From NCBI RefSeq assembly GCF_900116195.1, contig NZ_FOZW01000005.1:310001-374000 (forward strand): a stretch of 64,000 bases of DNA. Reading direction: 5' to 3'. This document shows, piece by piece, positions 28,514-36,486 of this stretch. The DNA comes from Alloyangia pacifica (GTDB lineage: Bacteria > Pseudomonadota > Alphaproteobacteria > Rhodobacterales > Rhodobacteraceae). The notes beneath the pieces are model-generated. The model was given only the letters and a program-made list of their open reading frames with translations. It did no database searches and was not told where the DNA came from. How positions within the stretch are numbered: the stretch's first letter is position 1; every line of letters begins with the position of its first letter. Made by a program: the position numbers and the translations under genes.

Positions 28514-29860
28514 TCACTCCGTGATGACGTCGATTCCTGCGTCCCCGAGCGCGCCGTGCAGGCGCGCGAAGGTCTCGGAGCTCTCCATCGCCTCGTGCTT
28601 GCGCTGACTCAGCAGCATGTCGAGCGGTTCCGCCAGTTCGATCGCCGCGTCCACCTCGGGATCACTTCCACGCCGGTAGGCGCCGATGCGGATCAGCTCC
28701 TCCATGTCGGCGTAGCGCGCGGCGGCGCGGCGCGCCGCCTTGTAGATCGCGTATTCGTCAGGGTGGTGGCAGTCCGGCAGCATCCGCGAGATCGAGCGCA
28801 GCAGGTTCACCGCCGGGAAGCGGCCCTGCTCGGCAATTTTCCGGTCGAGCACGATGTGCCCATCCATGATGCCGCGCACCGCGTCGGCGATCGGGTCTTC
28901 CATGTCGCCACCATCGACCAGCACGGTGTAAAGCGCGGTGATGTCGCCGCCCGTGCCCGAGCCGGGGCCCGCGCGCTCCATCATGCGCGGCATCTCGGCG
29001 AAGGTGGTGGGTGGGTAGCCCTTGGCGGTGGGCGGCTCGCCGCCGGCGAGGCCGATCTCGCGCTGCGCCATGGCGAAACGGGTCACGCTGTCGATCAGCA
29101 GAAGCACCTGCTTGCCCTGGTCGCGGAAATGCTCGGCCACGGCAGTGGCGGTCCAGGCGGCCTGACGGCGCATCAACGGCGGCTCGTCGCCGGTCGAGAC
29201 CACGACCACCGAGCGTGCCATGCCCTCTTCGCCGAGATCCTCCTGGAGGAAGTCCTGCACCTCGCGGCCACGCTCGCCGACGAGGCCGACGACGATCACG
29301 TCTGCCTGCGCGCCGCGCGCCAGCATCGCCATCATCGTCGACTTGCCGACACCCGAGCCGGCAAAGACCCCCATGCGCTGCCCGCGGCAGAGCGGGGTGA
29401 ACACGTCCATCACCTTGACCTTTGTGTTGAGCCGCGCGCCGACGCGGCGGCGCTCGAAGGCCGGCGGGGGTGCAGCGCGGATCTTGCGCGGCGTGCCGCC
29501 CTCAGGCAGGCGGCCCTTGCCGTCGAGCGGCTGACCCAGCGCGTTCACAACCCGGCCGATCCAGGCGTCGTCGGGTCGGATTTCGTTGGCGCTGTGAGAG
29601 ACGTGCACCGGATCGCCGGTGCGCACCCCGTCCCAGCTGCCGAAGGGCAGCAGGCGTGTGCCGCTCTCATCGATGCCCACCACTTCGGCCAGCACCGGAC
29701 CCTCGCGCCCTTGCACGAGGCAGTGCGCGCCGATGCCCACCGCGCGCTCAAGCCCCGAAACCGTCAGGACCAGCCCGAGCGCGGATTTCACCTCGCCGGT
29801 TATGCTTGACCTTTCAATTGTACGGGTAAGGCTAGAAAGCTCTGAAAACGCGGTGTGCAT
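28514..29860 (-). CDS. fliI: Flagellar export ATPase FliI, 448 aa
   Basis: The protein is the ATPase of the flagellar type III export machine, related to F1 beta subunits. The P-loop is GVFAGSGVGKSTMMAML, and the type III ATPase signature region VVGLVGERGREVQDF lies close after it. The Walker B region is VLLLIDSVTRFAMAQRE. It has the normal family length. An ATG is used here, preceded by GGATAG; a GTG two codons upstream is possible. It is divergent from flgB over a short region of 67 bases that should hold both promoters. fliH and fliJ, its usual partners, are not seen in the window. Confidence 0.96.
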   Translation of the reverse strand: MHTAFSELSSLTRTIERSSITGEVKSALGLVLTVSGLERAVGIGAHCLVQGREGPVLAEVVGIDESGTRLLPFGSWDGVRTGDPVHVSHSANEIRPDDAWIGRVVNALGQPLDGKGRLPEGGTPRKIRAAPPPAFERRRVGARLNTKVKVMDVFTPLCRGQRMGVFAGSGVGKSTMMAMLARGAQADVIVVGLVGERGREVQDFLQEDLGEEGMARSVVVVSTGDEPPLMRRQAAWTATAVAEHFRDQGKQVLLLIDSVTRFAMAQREIGLAGGEPPTAKGYPPTTFAEMPRMMERAGPGSGTGGDITALYTVLVDGGDMEDPIADAVRGIMDGHIVLDRKIAEQGRFPAVNLLRSISRMLPDCHHPDEYAIYKAARRAAARYADMEELIRIGAYRRGSDPEVDAAIELAEPLDMLLSQRKHEAMESSETFARLHGALGDAGIDVITE

Positions 29861-29927
29861 GGTCACTATCCATTGATGTGTCCGTTTTATTCATGCTATC
29901 CTTGTTTCAACCAAAAGGGAACTCTTC

Positions 29928-30329
29928 ATGAAGCTTGATGGTATGTCCTTTTTCCAACTGGCCTCCGAGCGCATGACGTGGCTCGGGGCTCGGCAGGGTG
30001 TGATTTCCGAGAACATCGCCAACGCGGATACGCCTAATTACAAGGCCCGCGAGGTGAATGACTTCGCCGAGGCGCTGGATGGTCAGCGCGCGATGAACGG
30101 CCTGTCCGTCACGAATTCGCAGCACATCCAGAGCGGCCACACGACGCCTGACGGGGTGCGAATCGAGCGCGACGAAACGGCATGGGAAGCCAGCCTCGAC
30201 GGCAACACCGTGTCGGTCGAGCAGCAGACCATCAAGGCCGCGGAAGTGGCCGGCAGCTATCGGCTCGCCGCCGAACTGTATCGCAAGGGCCACAGCCTGC
30301 TGACCGTCGCTGTCACCGGCATTCGCTGA
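29928..30329 (+). CDS. flgB: Flagellar basal-body rod protein FlgB
   Basis: The N-terminus has the rod/hook family motif, seen here as ENIANADTPNYKAREV, with the asparagine-rich stretch that packs in the helical rod. At 133 residues it has the family's usual length. FlgB forms the proximal rod of the flagellum in the periplasm and is exported by the type III system encoded downstream. It heads the plus-strand operon flgB-flgC-fliE-fliQ-transglycosylase-flhA-fliR-flhB, with the next gene starting 11 bases after its stop. Confidence 0.95.
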   Translation: MKLDGMSFFQLASERMTWLGARQGVISENIANADTPNYKAREVNDFAEALDGQRAMNGLSVTNSQHIQSGHTTPDGVRIERDETAWEASLDGNTVSVEQQTIKAAEVAGSYRLAAELYRKGHSLLTVAVTGIR

Positions 30330-30340
30330 GAAGGTACGTC

Positions 30341-30751
30341 ATGGATCCGCTGAAATCAGTTCTGAACGTCGCCGCGAGCGGCATGCGGGCGCAGGGCGAG
30401 CGCCTCAAGGTCGTCTCCGAGAACGTCGCCAACGCCAGCTCCACCGGCAACACCGAGGGTGGCGAGCCCTACCGACGCAAGGTGATCTCCTTCGAGGAGA
30501 TGATCGATCGCGAGACCGGTGCCTCGATGGTGGGGGTCTCGGACGTGACCCAGGACGATGCCGATTTCGAGCTGCGCTTCGATCCGGCACACCCGGCCGC
30601 CAACCAGGACGGCTTCGTGAAGGTCTCGAACGTTAAGACCATCCTCGAGCTGGCCAACATGCGCGAGGCCTCGCGCAGCTACCAGGCCAACCTGAACATG
30701 TTCGAGACCGGGCGCACCATGCGCAGCCAGCTTCTCGACCTTCTGAAATAG
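30341..30751 (+). CDS. flgC: Flagellar basal-body rod protein FlgC
   Basis: The protein begins MDPLKSVLNVAASGMRAQ and carries the rod motif SENVANASSTGN. Its C-terminus ends with the helix RSYQANLNMFETGRTMRSQ, the conserved tail of the FlgC group. At 136 residues it is of normal size. It builds the proximal rod along with FlgB and FliE. The ATG was chosen by this conserved N-terminus; a longer open frame upstream overlaps flgB and has no protein character. Confidence 0.95.
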   Translation: MDPLKSVLNVAASGMRAQGERLKVVSENVANASSTGNTEGGEPYRRKVISFEEMIDRETGASMVGVSDVTQDDADFELRFDPAHPAANQDGFVKVSNVKTILELANMREASRSYQANLNMFETGRTMRSQLLDLLK

Positions 30752-30762
30752 GACTTTGACGT

Positions 30763-31095
30763 ATGGCGGGCCCCTCCTCCTCGCTCCTCTCCCTGAACTC
30801 CGCCAGCGGCGCCTACCGCGCCTCGCGCGACATGACCGCCGAGAAGATGCCGGCGATCGTGCCGGACAGGGCCGAGCAGCCCAGCTTCTCGGACATGATC
30901 GCCAAGGCCGGTGCCGACACGGTGCAGACCATTCGCCAGGCGGAGGCCGTCGCGCAGAACGGCATGCGCGGCGACGCCGACACGCAGCAGGTGGTTCTGG
31001 CCACGCTGGAACTGGAATCCACGGTCAAGGTGGCGGTGTCGGTGCGCGACAAGCTGGTCGAGGCCTATCAGGAAATCATGCGCATGCCGGTCTGA
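30763..31095 (+). CDS. fliE: Flagellar hook-basal body adaptor FliE
   Basis: This 110-residue protein fits FliE, which joins the MS ring to the rod. The typical C-terminal segment is present: VVLATLELESTVKVAVSVRD and then KLVEAYQEIMRMPV. Its place between flgC and fliQ is the usual one. The N-terminus is less conserved, as is normal for the family. Gaps to the neighbours are 11 and 19 bases, so it is in the same transcript. Confidence 0.93.
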   Translation: MAGPSSSLLSLNSASGAYRASRDMTAEKMPAIVPDRAEQPSFSDMIAKAGADTVQTIRQAEAVAQNGMRGDADTQQVVLATLELESTVKVAVSVRDKLVEAYQEIMRMPV

Positions 31096-31114
31096 ACCGG
31101 CTGAAAGGGGCGCG

Positions 31115-31384
31115 GTGACCGAAGCCGATACGCATACGATCCTCTCGGACGCCTTCCTGACCGTGCTCTACGCGTCCGGGCCGATCATGGCGATCGCGCT
31201 GAGCATCGGTCTCGCCGTGGCCTTTTTCCAGGCGTTGACGCAGATCCAGGAAATGACGCTGACCTTCGTGCCGAAGATCGTCTCGATCTTCCTCGGCCTG
31301 CTGGTGCTGCTTCCCTTCATGTATGCCATGGTCAAGCGCCTGTCCGACACGGTGTTCGACCTGATCATCAACGGGGGCTTCTGA
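31115..31384 (+). CDS. fliQ: Flagellar export membrane protein FliQ, 89 aa
   Basis: FliQ is a small two-helix protein of the export gate. Both helices are visible: IMAIALSIGLAVAFFQAL and IVSIFLGLLVLLPFMYAM, joined by the conserved TQIQEMTLTFVPK loop. The start is a GTG with AAAGGGG just upstream. An 89-residue product is the standard length. The stop overlaps the start of the transglycosylase gene (TGATG), so translation is coupled. Confidence 0.93.
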   Translation: MTEADTHTILSDAFLTVLYASGPIMAIALSIGLAVAFFQALTQIQEMTLTFVPKIVSIFLGLLVLLPFMYAMVKRLSDTVFDLIINGGF

Positions 31385-32196
31385 TGCGGGGGATCCGGGC
31401 AGCCCTTGTTGCGCTGGCGGCGCTTGTCGCGGGAGGGCAGGGGGCCCAGGCGGACTGGAGCGACTTCTACCGTCCGACCGTGCGCGAGGCCGAGCCGATG
31501 CCTGCCACTCGGGGCTCTGCGGATCCCGCGGGTATCTGCATCCGCGAGATCCTGCGCGCGCAGCTGCGCCACCAGATCCCGGGCAACCTGCTTCTGGGCA
31601 TCGGCCTGCAGGAATCTGGAATGATGCACGAGGGCGAACTGACCATCTGGCCCTGGACGGCCAATGCGGACGGCGACGGGCGCTACTTCAACAACCCTGC
31701 CACCGCGGCGAGCTGGGTGCGCGCGCGGCAGTCGGATGGCATCGACTCCATCGACCTTGGCTGCATGCAGGTGAACCTGCGATGGCATCCCGATGCCTTC
31801 ATCTCGCTCGAACATGGTTTCGATCCGGCCCGCAACGTCGACTACGCGGCGCGGCTGCTTGTCTCGCTCTACGAGCAGACCGGCGACTGGGTCGAGGCGG
31901 CGGGGCGCTACCACTCGGCGACCCCGGAGTACCAGCAGGCCTACCTCGGGCGGCTGAAGCAGAATGTCAGTATCGCCAATGACCGGCTCGACATCTTCCG
32001 CGCGCTTGCGGCGGGCGCGGCGGGGGGCGATCTGCCCGCCCCGGTCGCCGTGGCCTCTGTCGAGCCCTTGCCGGAAGGGCATTTCTGGACCTCCTGGCTG
32101 ACCACCCGTTCCGGCGCCGCCGACGAGGGAGCCCGCAGCCTCTATGGGCGCGAAGTCATGCAACCCGTCCTGCCCGCCTTCCGAAAGATGTTCTGA
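31384..32196 (+). CDS. Lytic transglycosylase (SLT domain), flagellar-cluster, 270 aa
   Basis: The protein has a signal peptide, about residues 1-22 (ending GAQA), and an SLT-type fold with the catalytic glutamate in LGIGLQESGMM, then GCMQVNLRWH. It should cut peptidoglycan locally so that the rod can cross the wall. Its location between fliQ and flhA, with TGATG overlaps on both sides, means it is made with the export gate. In Rhodobacter sphaeroides, the separately encoded SltF plays this part because FlgJ lacks a muramidase domain; a like role is inferred here. The C-terminal 70 residues are not SLT and may be an interaction region. Confidence 0.88.
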   Translation: MRGIRAALVALAALVAGGQGAQADWSDFYRPTVREAEPMPATRGSADPAGICIREILRAQLRHQIPGNLLLGIGLQESGMMHEGELTIWPWTANADGDGRYFNNPATAASWVRARQSDGIDSIDLGCMQVNLRWHPDAFISLEHGFDPARNVDYAARLLVSLYEQTGDWVEAAGRYHSATPEYQQAYLGRLKQNVSIANDRLDIFRALAAGAAGGDLPAPVAVASVEPLPEGHFWTSWLTTRSGAADEGARSLYGREVMQPVLPAFRKMF

Positions 32197-34295
32197 TGGC
32201 CGTGACCGACCCCTTCACCACGACGCGCAAGCGTTCCGGCCTGATGAGCAAGGGCTTTGCCAACCGCGACGTGGCCTTTGCCCTCGGCGTGACACTGATG
32301 CTCGGCATGCTGTTCGTGCCGCTGCCGCCGGTGATCCTTGATCTCGGCCTCGCGGTTTCGCTGTCGGTCTCGGTGCTGATCCTGATGGTGGCGCTGTGGA
32401 TCCCGAAGCCGCTGGAATTCAACTCCTTCCCGACGCTGCTGCTGGTGGTCACCATGCTGCGGCTGTCGCTGAACGTCGCCTCGACCCGGCTGATCCTGTC
32501 GGAGGGCCACACCGGCCCCAGCGCCGCGGGCGGGGTGATCGAGGGCTTCTCGCGCTTCATCGTCGGCGGCAATTTCATCATCGGCATCGTGATCTTCGCG
32601 ATCCTGGTGGTCATCAACTTCGTGGTGATCACCAAGGGCTCGACCCGGATCGCCGAGGTCTCGGCCCGCTTCTCGCTGGACTCGATGCCCGGCAAGCAGA
32701 TGGCCATCGACGCCGATCTCGGCGCCGGGCTGATCGACGAGGAACAGGCGCGCAGCCGCCGCAAGGAGCTGGAGGACGAGAGCGGCTTCTTCGGGGCCAT
32801 GGACGGTGCCTCGAAATTCGTGCGCGGCGATGCGGTGGCAGGGATCATCATCACGCTGATCAACGTCATCGGCGGCATCCTGATCGGCGTGGCGCAGCAC
32901 GGGCTGTCGCTGTCCGAGGCGGCGAACTTCTACACCGTGCTGACTATCGGCGACGGGCTGGTGTCGCAGATCCCGGCGCTCGTCGTGTCGCTGGCGGCGG
33001 GTCTGATCGTTACCAAGGGCGGCACCGAGGGCGCGGCCAACGAGGCGGTTCTGGGCCAGCTGTCGAAATTCCCCAAGGCGCTGTTCATGGCCGCCGCGCT
33101 GCTCTTTGCCATCGGCCTGCTGCCGGGCTTCCCGTCGCTGGTCTTCGCGGCGCTGGCGGGGCTGATGATCTTTCTCGGCATCACCGTGCAGCGCGGTGCC
33201 GAGGAAGCCACCCGCAGCGCCGCCCGCGAGGAAGCGCAGCGGCAGAAGGCCGAGGCCGCGCCGGCTGAGGACAGCATCAAGGAGACGCTGAAACTCGACA
33301 CGCTGCGGCTCGATCTGGGGCAGGCGCTGGTGCCGCTGATCTCCAGCCCCGACGCCGCGCTGGCGGGCAAGATCAAGAGCCTGCGCGGGCTCTTTGCGCG
33401 TGAGTTCGGCTTCGTGCTGCCCACCGTGCGGATCAAGGACGAGCCGATGCTGCCTTCGCAGAGCTACGCGCTGATGGTGCAGGGGGTCGAGGTCGCCCGC
33501 GGCGAGGTGCGCCCCGCCGGCATGATGGTGGTCAACCCGGGAGAGTGCGGCCTCAAGGGTGAGAGGGGCAAGGACCCGACATTTGGCCTCGACGCGCTCT
33601 GGGTCGATCCTCAGACCGCGAAGACCGCCGAGGGCATGGGGCTCACGGTGGTCGACCCGGAAAGCGTGATCATCACCCATCTGACCGAGGTGGTGAAGGA
33701 ACATCTGCCCGAGCTGATGACCTACGGCGCTACGCAGGAGCTGATCGAGGGGCTGGACCGCGAGTACCAGAAGCTGGCCAAGGAGATCCCCGGCAACGCG
33801 CCCATGGTGCTGATCCAGCAGGTGCTGCAGGGGCTGCTTGCCGAGCGGGTCTCGGTGCGCAACCTGCCGCTCATCGTCGAGGCAATTGCTGAGGCCAAGC
33901 GCGGCACCTCCAGTGTCACGCAGATCACCGAGCAGGTGCGCCGCCGCCTCGCAAACCAGATCTGCAAGTCGATGATGGACGGCTCGGGCTTCATCTCGGT
34001 GATCACCATGGGTCCGGCCTGGGAAAAGGAGTTCCTCGAGGCGCTCCGGGTCAGCGGCGACGAGCGCAACTTCGTCATGTCGCCGCAGCGCGTGCAGGAC
34101 TTTGTGCTGCAGGCCCGCCGCGAGATCCAGCAGTTCGCCGAGCGTGACGAATGGCCGGCGCTGCTGGTCAGCCCCGAGGTGCGCAGCTTCGTGCGCTCCA
34201 TGCTCGAGCGAGTCAGCCCGATGACCACGGTGCTGTCGCACAACGAGATCCACCGCAAGGCCGCGCTGCGCACCGTCGCGACCATCGGCAAGTAA
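32196..34295 (+). CDS. flhA: Flagellar export gate protein FlhA, 699 aa
   Basis: FlhA forms the cytoplasmic ring and proton channel of the export gate. The N-terminal part has about eight membrane helices with the conserved MLRLSLNVASTRLIL and the FHIPEP-region sequence RFSLDSMPGKQMAIDADL. The cytoplasmic C-terminal domain follows from about residue 350. The length is normal. The start overlaps the stop of the transglycosylase gene (TGATG), and the stop TAA overlaps the fliR ATG. Confidence 0.97.
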   Translation: MAVTDPFTTTRKRSGLMSKGFANRDVAFALGVTLMLGMLFVPLPPVILDLGLAVSLSVSVLILMVALWIPKPLEFNSFPTLLLVVTMLRLSLNVASTRLILSEGHTGPSAAGGVIEGFSRFIVGGNFIIGIVIFAILVVINFVVITKGSTRIAEVSARFSLDSMPGKQMAIDADLGAGLIDEEQARSRRKELEDESGFFGAMDGASKFVRGDAVAGIIITLINVIGGILIGVAQHGLSLSEAANFYTVLTIGDGLVSQIPALVVSLAAGLIVTKGGTEGAANEAVLGQLSKFPKALFMAAALLFAIGLLPGFPSLVFAALAGLMIFLGITVQRGAEEATRSAAREEAQRQKAEAAPAEDSIKETLKLDTLRLDLGQALVPLISSPDAALAGKIKSLRGLFAREFGFVLPTVRIKDEPMLPSQSYALMVQGVEVARGEVRPAGMMVVNPGECGLKGERGKDPTFGLDALWVDPQTAKTAEGMGLTVVDPESVIITHLTEVVKEHLPELMTYGATQELIEGLDREYQKLAKEIPGNAPMVLIQQVLQGLLAERVSVRNLPLIVEAIAEAKRGTSSVTQITEQVRRRLANQICKSMMDGSGFISVITMGPAWEKEFLEALRVSGDERNFVMSPQRVQDFVLQARREIQQFAERDEWPALLVSPEVRSFVRSMLERVSPMTTVLSHNEIHRKAALRTVATIGK

Positions 34296-35050
34296 TGAAC
34301 GTCTCGGCGCTGATCACCGTCCAGTTCCTCGGGGTGGCGCTGGTCTTTGCCCGCATCGGCGGCATCCTGATGTTCATGCCCGGCCTCGGCGAGCCGCTGT
34401 TTCCGGTCCGCCACCGTCTGGCCATGGCGCTTGTGTTGTCGCTCGCGCTCTACCCGCTGGCGCCGCTCGGCCCGGTGGATTTCGACAACACCGCCGCCTT
34501 CATAGGCATCCTTGCGATCGAGCTGACGATCGGCGTGTGGATCGGCATGTGCGGGCGTATCCTGCTGACCGGCCTGCAATTCGCCGGCTACCAGATCGGC
34601 ATGATCGCCGGGCTCGCCAACGCCTTCTCGCCCAGCCTCGGCTCCTTCGAGGGGGCCAACCTCGTGTCGACCGCGCTGATGATGGCGGCGGTGGCGGTGA
34701 TCTTCGCCACCGACCTGCACCACCTGATCATCGGCGCCATGGTGATGAGCTACGATGTCTTTCCGCCGGGGCGCATCCTCACCGGCGATCTCGCGCAGCA
34801 GATCGTCAAGGCGGTGAGCGCGAGCTTCTACATGGGGCTGTCGATCGCCGCGCCCTTCTTCGTCATGGGGCTGCTGCTCAATCTCGCCATGGGCCTGACC
34901 GCGCGGATGATGCCGACGCTGCCGGTGTTCTTCGTCGCGGGACCGGTGCTCATCTGCTCGGGCCTGCTGGTGCTGGTCATGGCGTCGCCGCTGATGCTGC
35001 GCGAATTCGCCGAGCACTTCGCCGAATGGCTCGGCCTGCTGGTGTTCTGA
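34295..35050 (+). CDS. fliR: Flagellar export membrane protein FliR, 251 aa
   Basis: FliR is a multi-helix protein of the export gate core, with FliP and FliQ. The N-terminal ARIGGILMFMPGLGEPLFP and the mid-protein YQIGMIAGLANAFSPSLG are typical of the family. About six membrane helices are present. The ATG overlaps the flhA stop codon (TAATG). A longer frame upstream overlaps flhA and was rejected. fliP is not in the window. Confidence 0.95.
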   Translation: MNVSALITVQFLGVALVFARIGGILMFMPGLGEPLFPVRHRLAMALVLSLALYPLAPLGPVDFDNTAAFIGILAIELTIGVWIGMCGRILLTGLQFAGYQIGMIAGLANAFSPSLGSFEGANLVSTALMMAAVAVIFATDLHHLIIGAMVMSYDVFPPGRILTGDLAQQIVKAVSASFYMGLSIAAPFFVMGLLLNLAMGLTARMMPTLPVFFVAGPVLICSGLLVLVMASPLMLREFAEHFAEWLGLLVF

Positions 35051-35060
35051 GGCGCAGGCG

Positions 35061-36185
35061 ATGGCGGAAGACGAGGACAAGAGCAACAAGACCGAAGAGC
35101 CGACGGAGCGAAAGCTCCGAAAGGCGCGCGAGAAGGGCGACGTCCCGAGTTCCAGGGAGGTGGGCAACGTCACGGCGGTGCTGTCACTCTTCGCGATCAC
35201 CGCCTTTGTCATGCCCAGCGTCTCAGCGCCCCTCGCGGGGGTCCTGCGCGGGGTCTTCGAGACCGCGGGGCAGGTGTCGGTCGGCGAGGACGTTCAGGGC
35301 ATGCGCGACCTTGGTGGCGTGACCTGGGGGGTGCTGCGCGGCGTCGGTATCCTGCTTGCGCCGCTGCTGACGCTGATGGTTCTCGGGGCGGTGGCCGGGG
35401 CGCTGCTGCAGGGCGACATCGTGGTGGCAGCGGAAAGGATCAGGCCCAAGCTCTCCAAGATCTCGCCGCTCTCGGGGTTCAAGAAGCTCTTTTCGATGAC
35501 CGCCATGGTCGAGTTCGGCAAGAGCGTCCTGAAAGTGCTCATGGTCGGCGCCATCGGGCTGTGGATCACCTATCACGGCGTGCGCGAGATCTGGATGGTG
35601 CAGGGGATCCTGCCCGAGATGGTGACGGATTTCGCCCGGCGGACCGCGTCGCAGATGCTGCTGGTCGTGCTGGCGCTGCTGCTGGTCATCGCCATCGGCG
35701 ACGTGCTGTGGAAGCGGTTCGATCACCGGCGCAAGCAGCGCATGTCGCTGCAGGACATCAAGGACGAGCACAAGGACACCGAGGGCGATCCGCAGATCCG
35801 CGGCAAGCGACAGCAACTGCGCCGCGAGCGGGCGCGGCAGCGCATCGCGCAAGCGGTGCCGCGTGCCACGGTGGTGCTGACCAACCCGACCCATTTCGCG
35901 GTGGCGCTCAAATACGAGAGCGGCGTCGATATCGCGCCGGTCTGCTTGGCCAAGGGCGCCGACCTCATGGCCGCACGGATCCGCGAGCTAGCGCGCGAGT
36001 CCGAGGTCCCGATCATCGAGAACAAGCCGCTGGCCCGCGCCCTGCACGACGTGGCGGAGGTCGACAAGCAGATCCCCATCCAGCACTGGGAAGCGGTGGC
36101 GGCGATCATCGGCTATGTCATGGACATGCAGCGCAACATCAAGCGCCCGCTGCCCGAGGGGTCGAGCCTGCGCGAAGAGGACTAG
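35061..36185 (+). CDS. flhB: Flagellar export switch protein FlhB, 374 aa
   Basis: FlhB sets substrate specificity of the export gate. It has four membrane helices in the first 210 residues and a cytoplasmic domain with the self-cleavage motif NPTH at about residues 274-277, inside VLTNPTHFAVALKYE. The N-terminus, rich in Lys, Glu and Arg (TEEPTERKLRKAREKGDVP), is typical. It is the last gene of the plus-strand flagellar operon. No clear terminator follows; the next plus-strand gene, icd, has its own leader. Confidence 0.97.
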   Translation: MAEDEDKSNKTEEPTERKLRKAREKGDVPSSREVGNVTAVLSLFAITAFVMPSVSAPLAGVLRGVFETAGQVSVGEDVQGMRDLGGVTWGVLRGVGILLAPLLTLMVLGAVAGALLQGDIVVAAERIRPKLSKISPLSGFKKLFSMTAMVEFGKSVLKVLMVGAIGLWITYHGVREIWMVQGILPEMVTDFARRTASQMLLVVLALLLVIAIGDVLWKRFDHRRKQRMSLQDIKDEHKDTEGDPQIRGKRQQLRRERARQRIAQAVPRATVVLTNPTHFAVALKYESGVDIAPVCLAKGADLMAARIRELARESEVPIIENKPLARALHDVAEVDKQIPIQHWEAVAAIIGYVMDMQRNIKRPLPEGSSLREED

Positions 36186-36486
36186 GCCGGGCCTTGCACC
36201 CTGCGCATGCAGCCCGACCCTTCTGAGCCATAGGCATTTCTCTGGAGCAGAGTGCCGAGCACAATGCTTGCGAAGCCATCAGACGGGCAGCCGCCCACAC
36301 GGGTCGCATGGCCAATGTCACCGCCGGCGCATGGTCGCGCAATCATTCTGCGCGACGTGGAAATCCCTTGAATTCCGGGTTAGGGCAGGGGGGCGCGATG
36401 TGACGCATTCCTGCGGCACCGCGACTGTAGACCTTTGTATGCAGAACGGCTAAAGGGGGCCAGACCCCCAGGAAAGGCATCGCATC
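36186..36486. promoter_or_regulatory. Leader of the isocitrate dehydrogenase gene
   Basis: The 301-base spacer between flhB and icd holds no gene. Near its end a small hairpin, GGGGG-5-CCCCC at 36455-36469, sits immediately before the ribosome site AGGAAAGG. It could hinder or modulate translation start. The promoter for icd is presumably in this spacer but is not recognisable with confidence. Confidence 0.45.
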
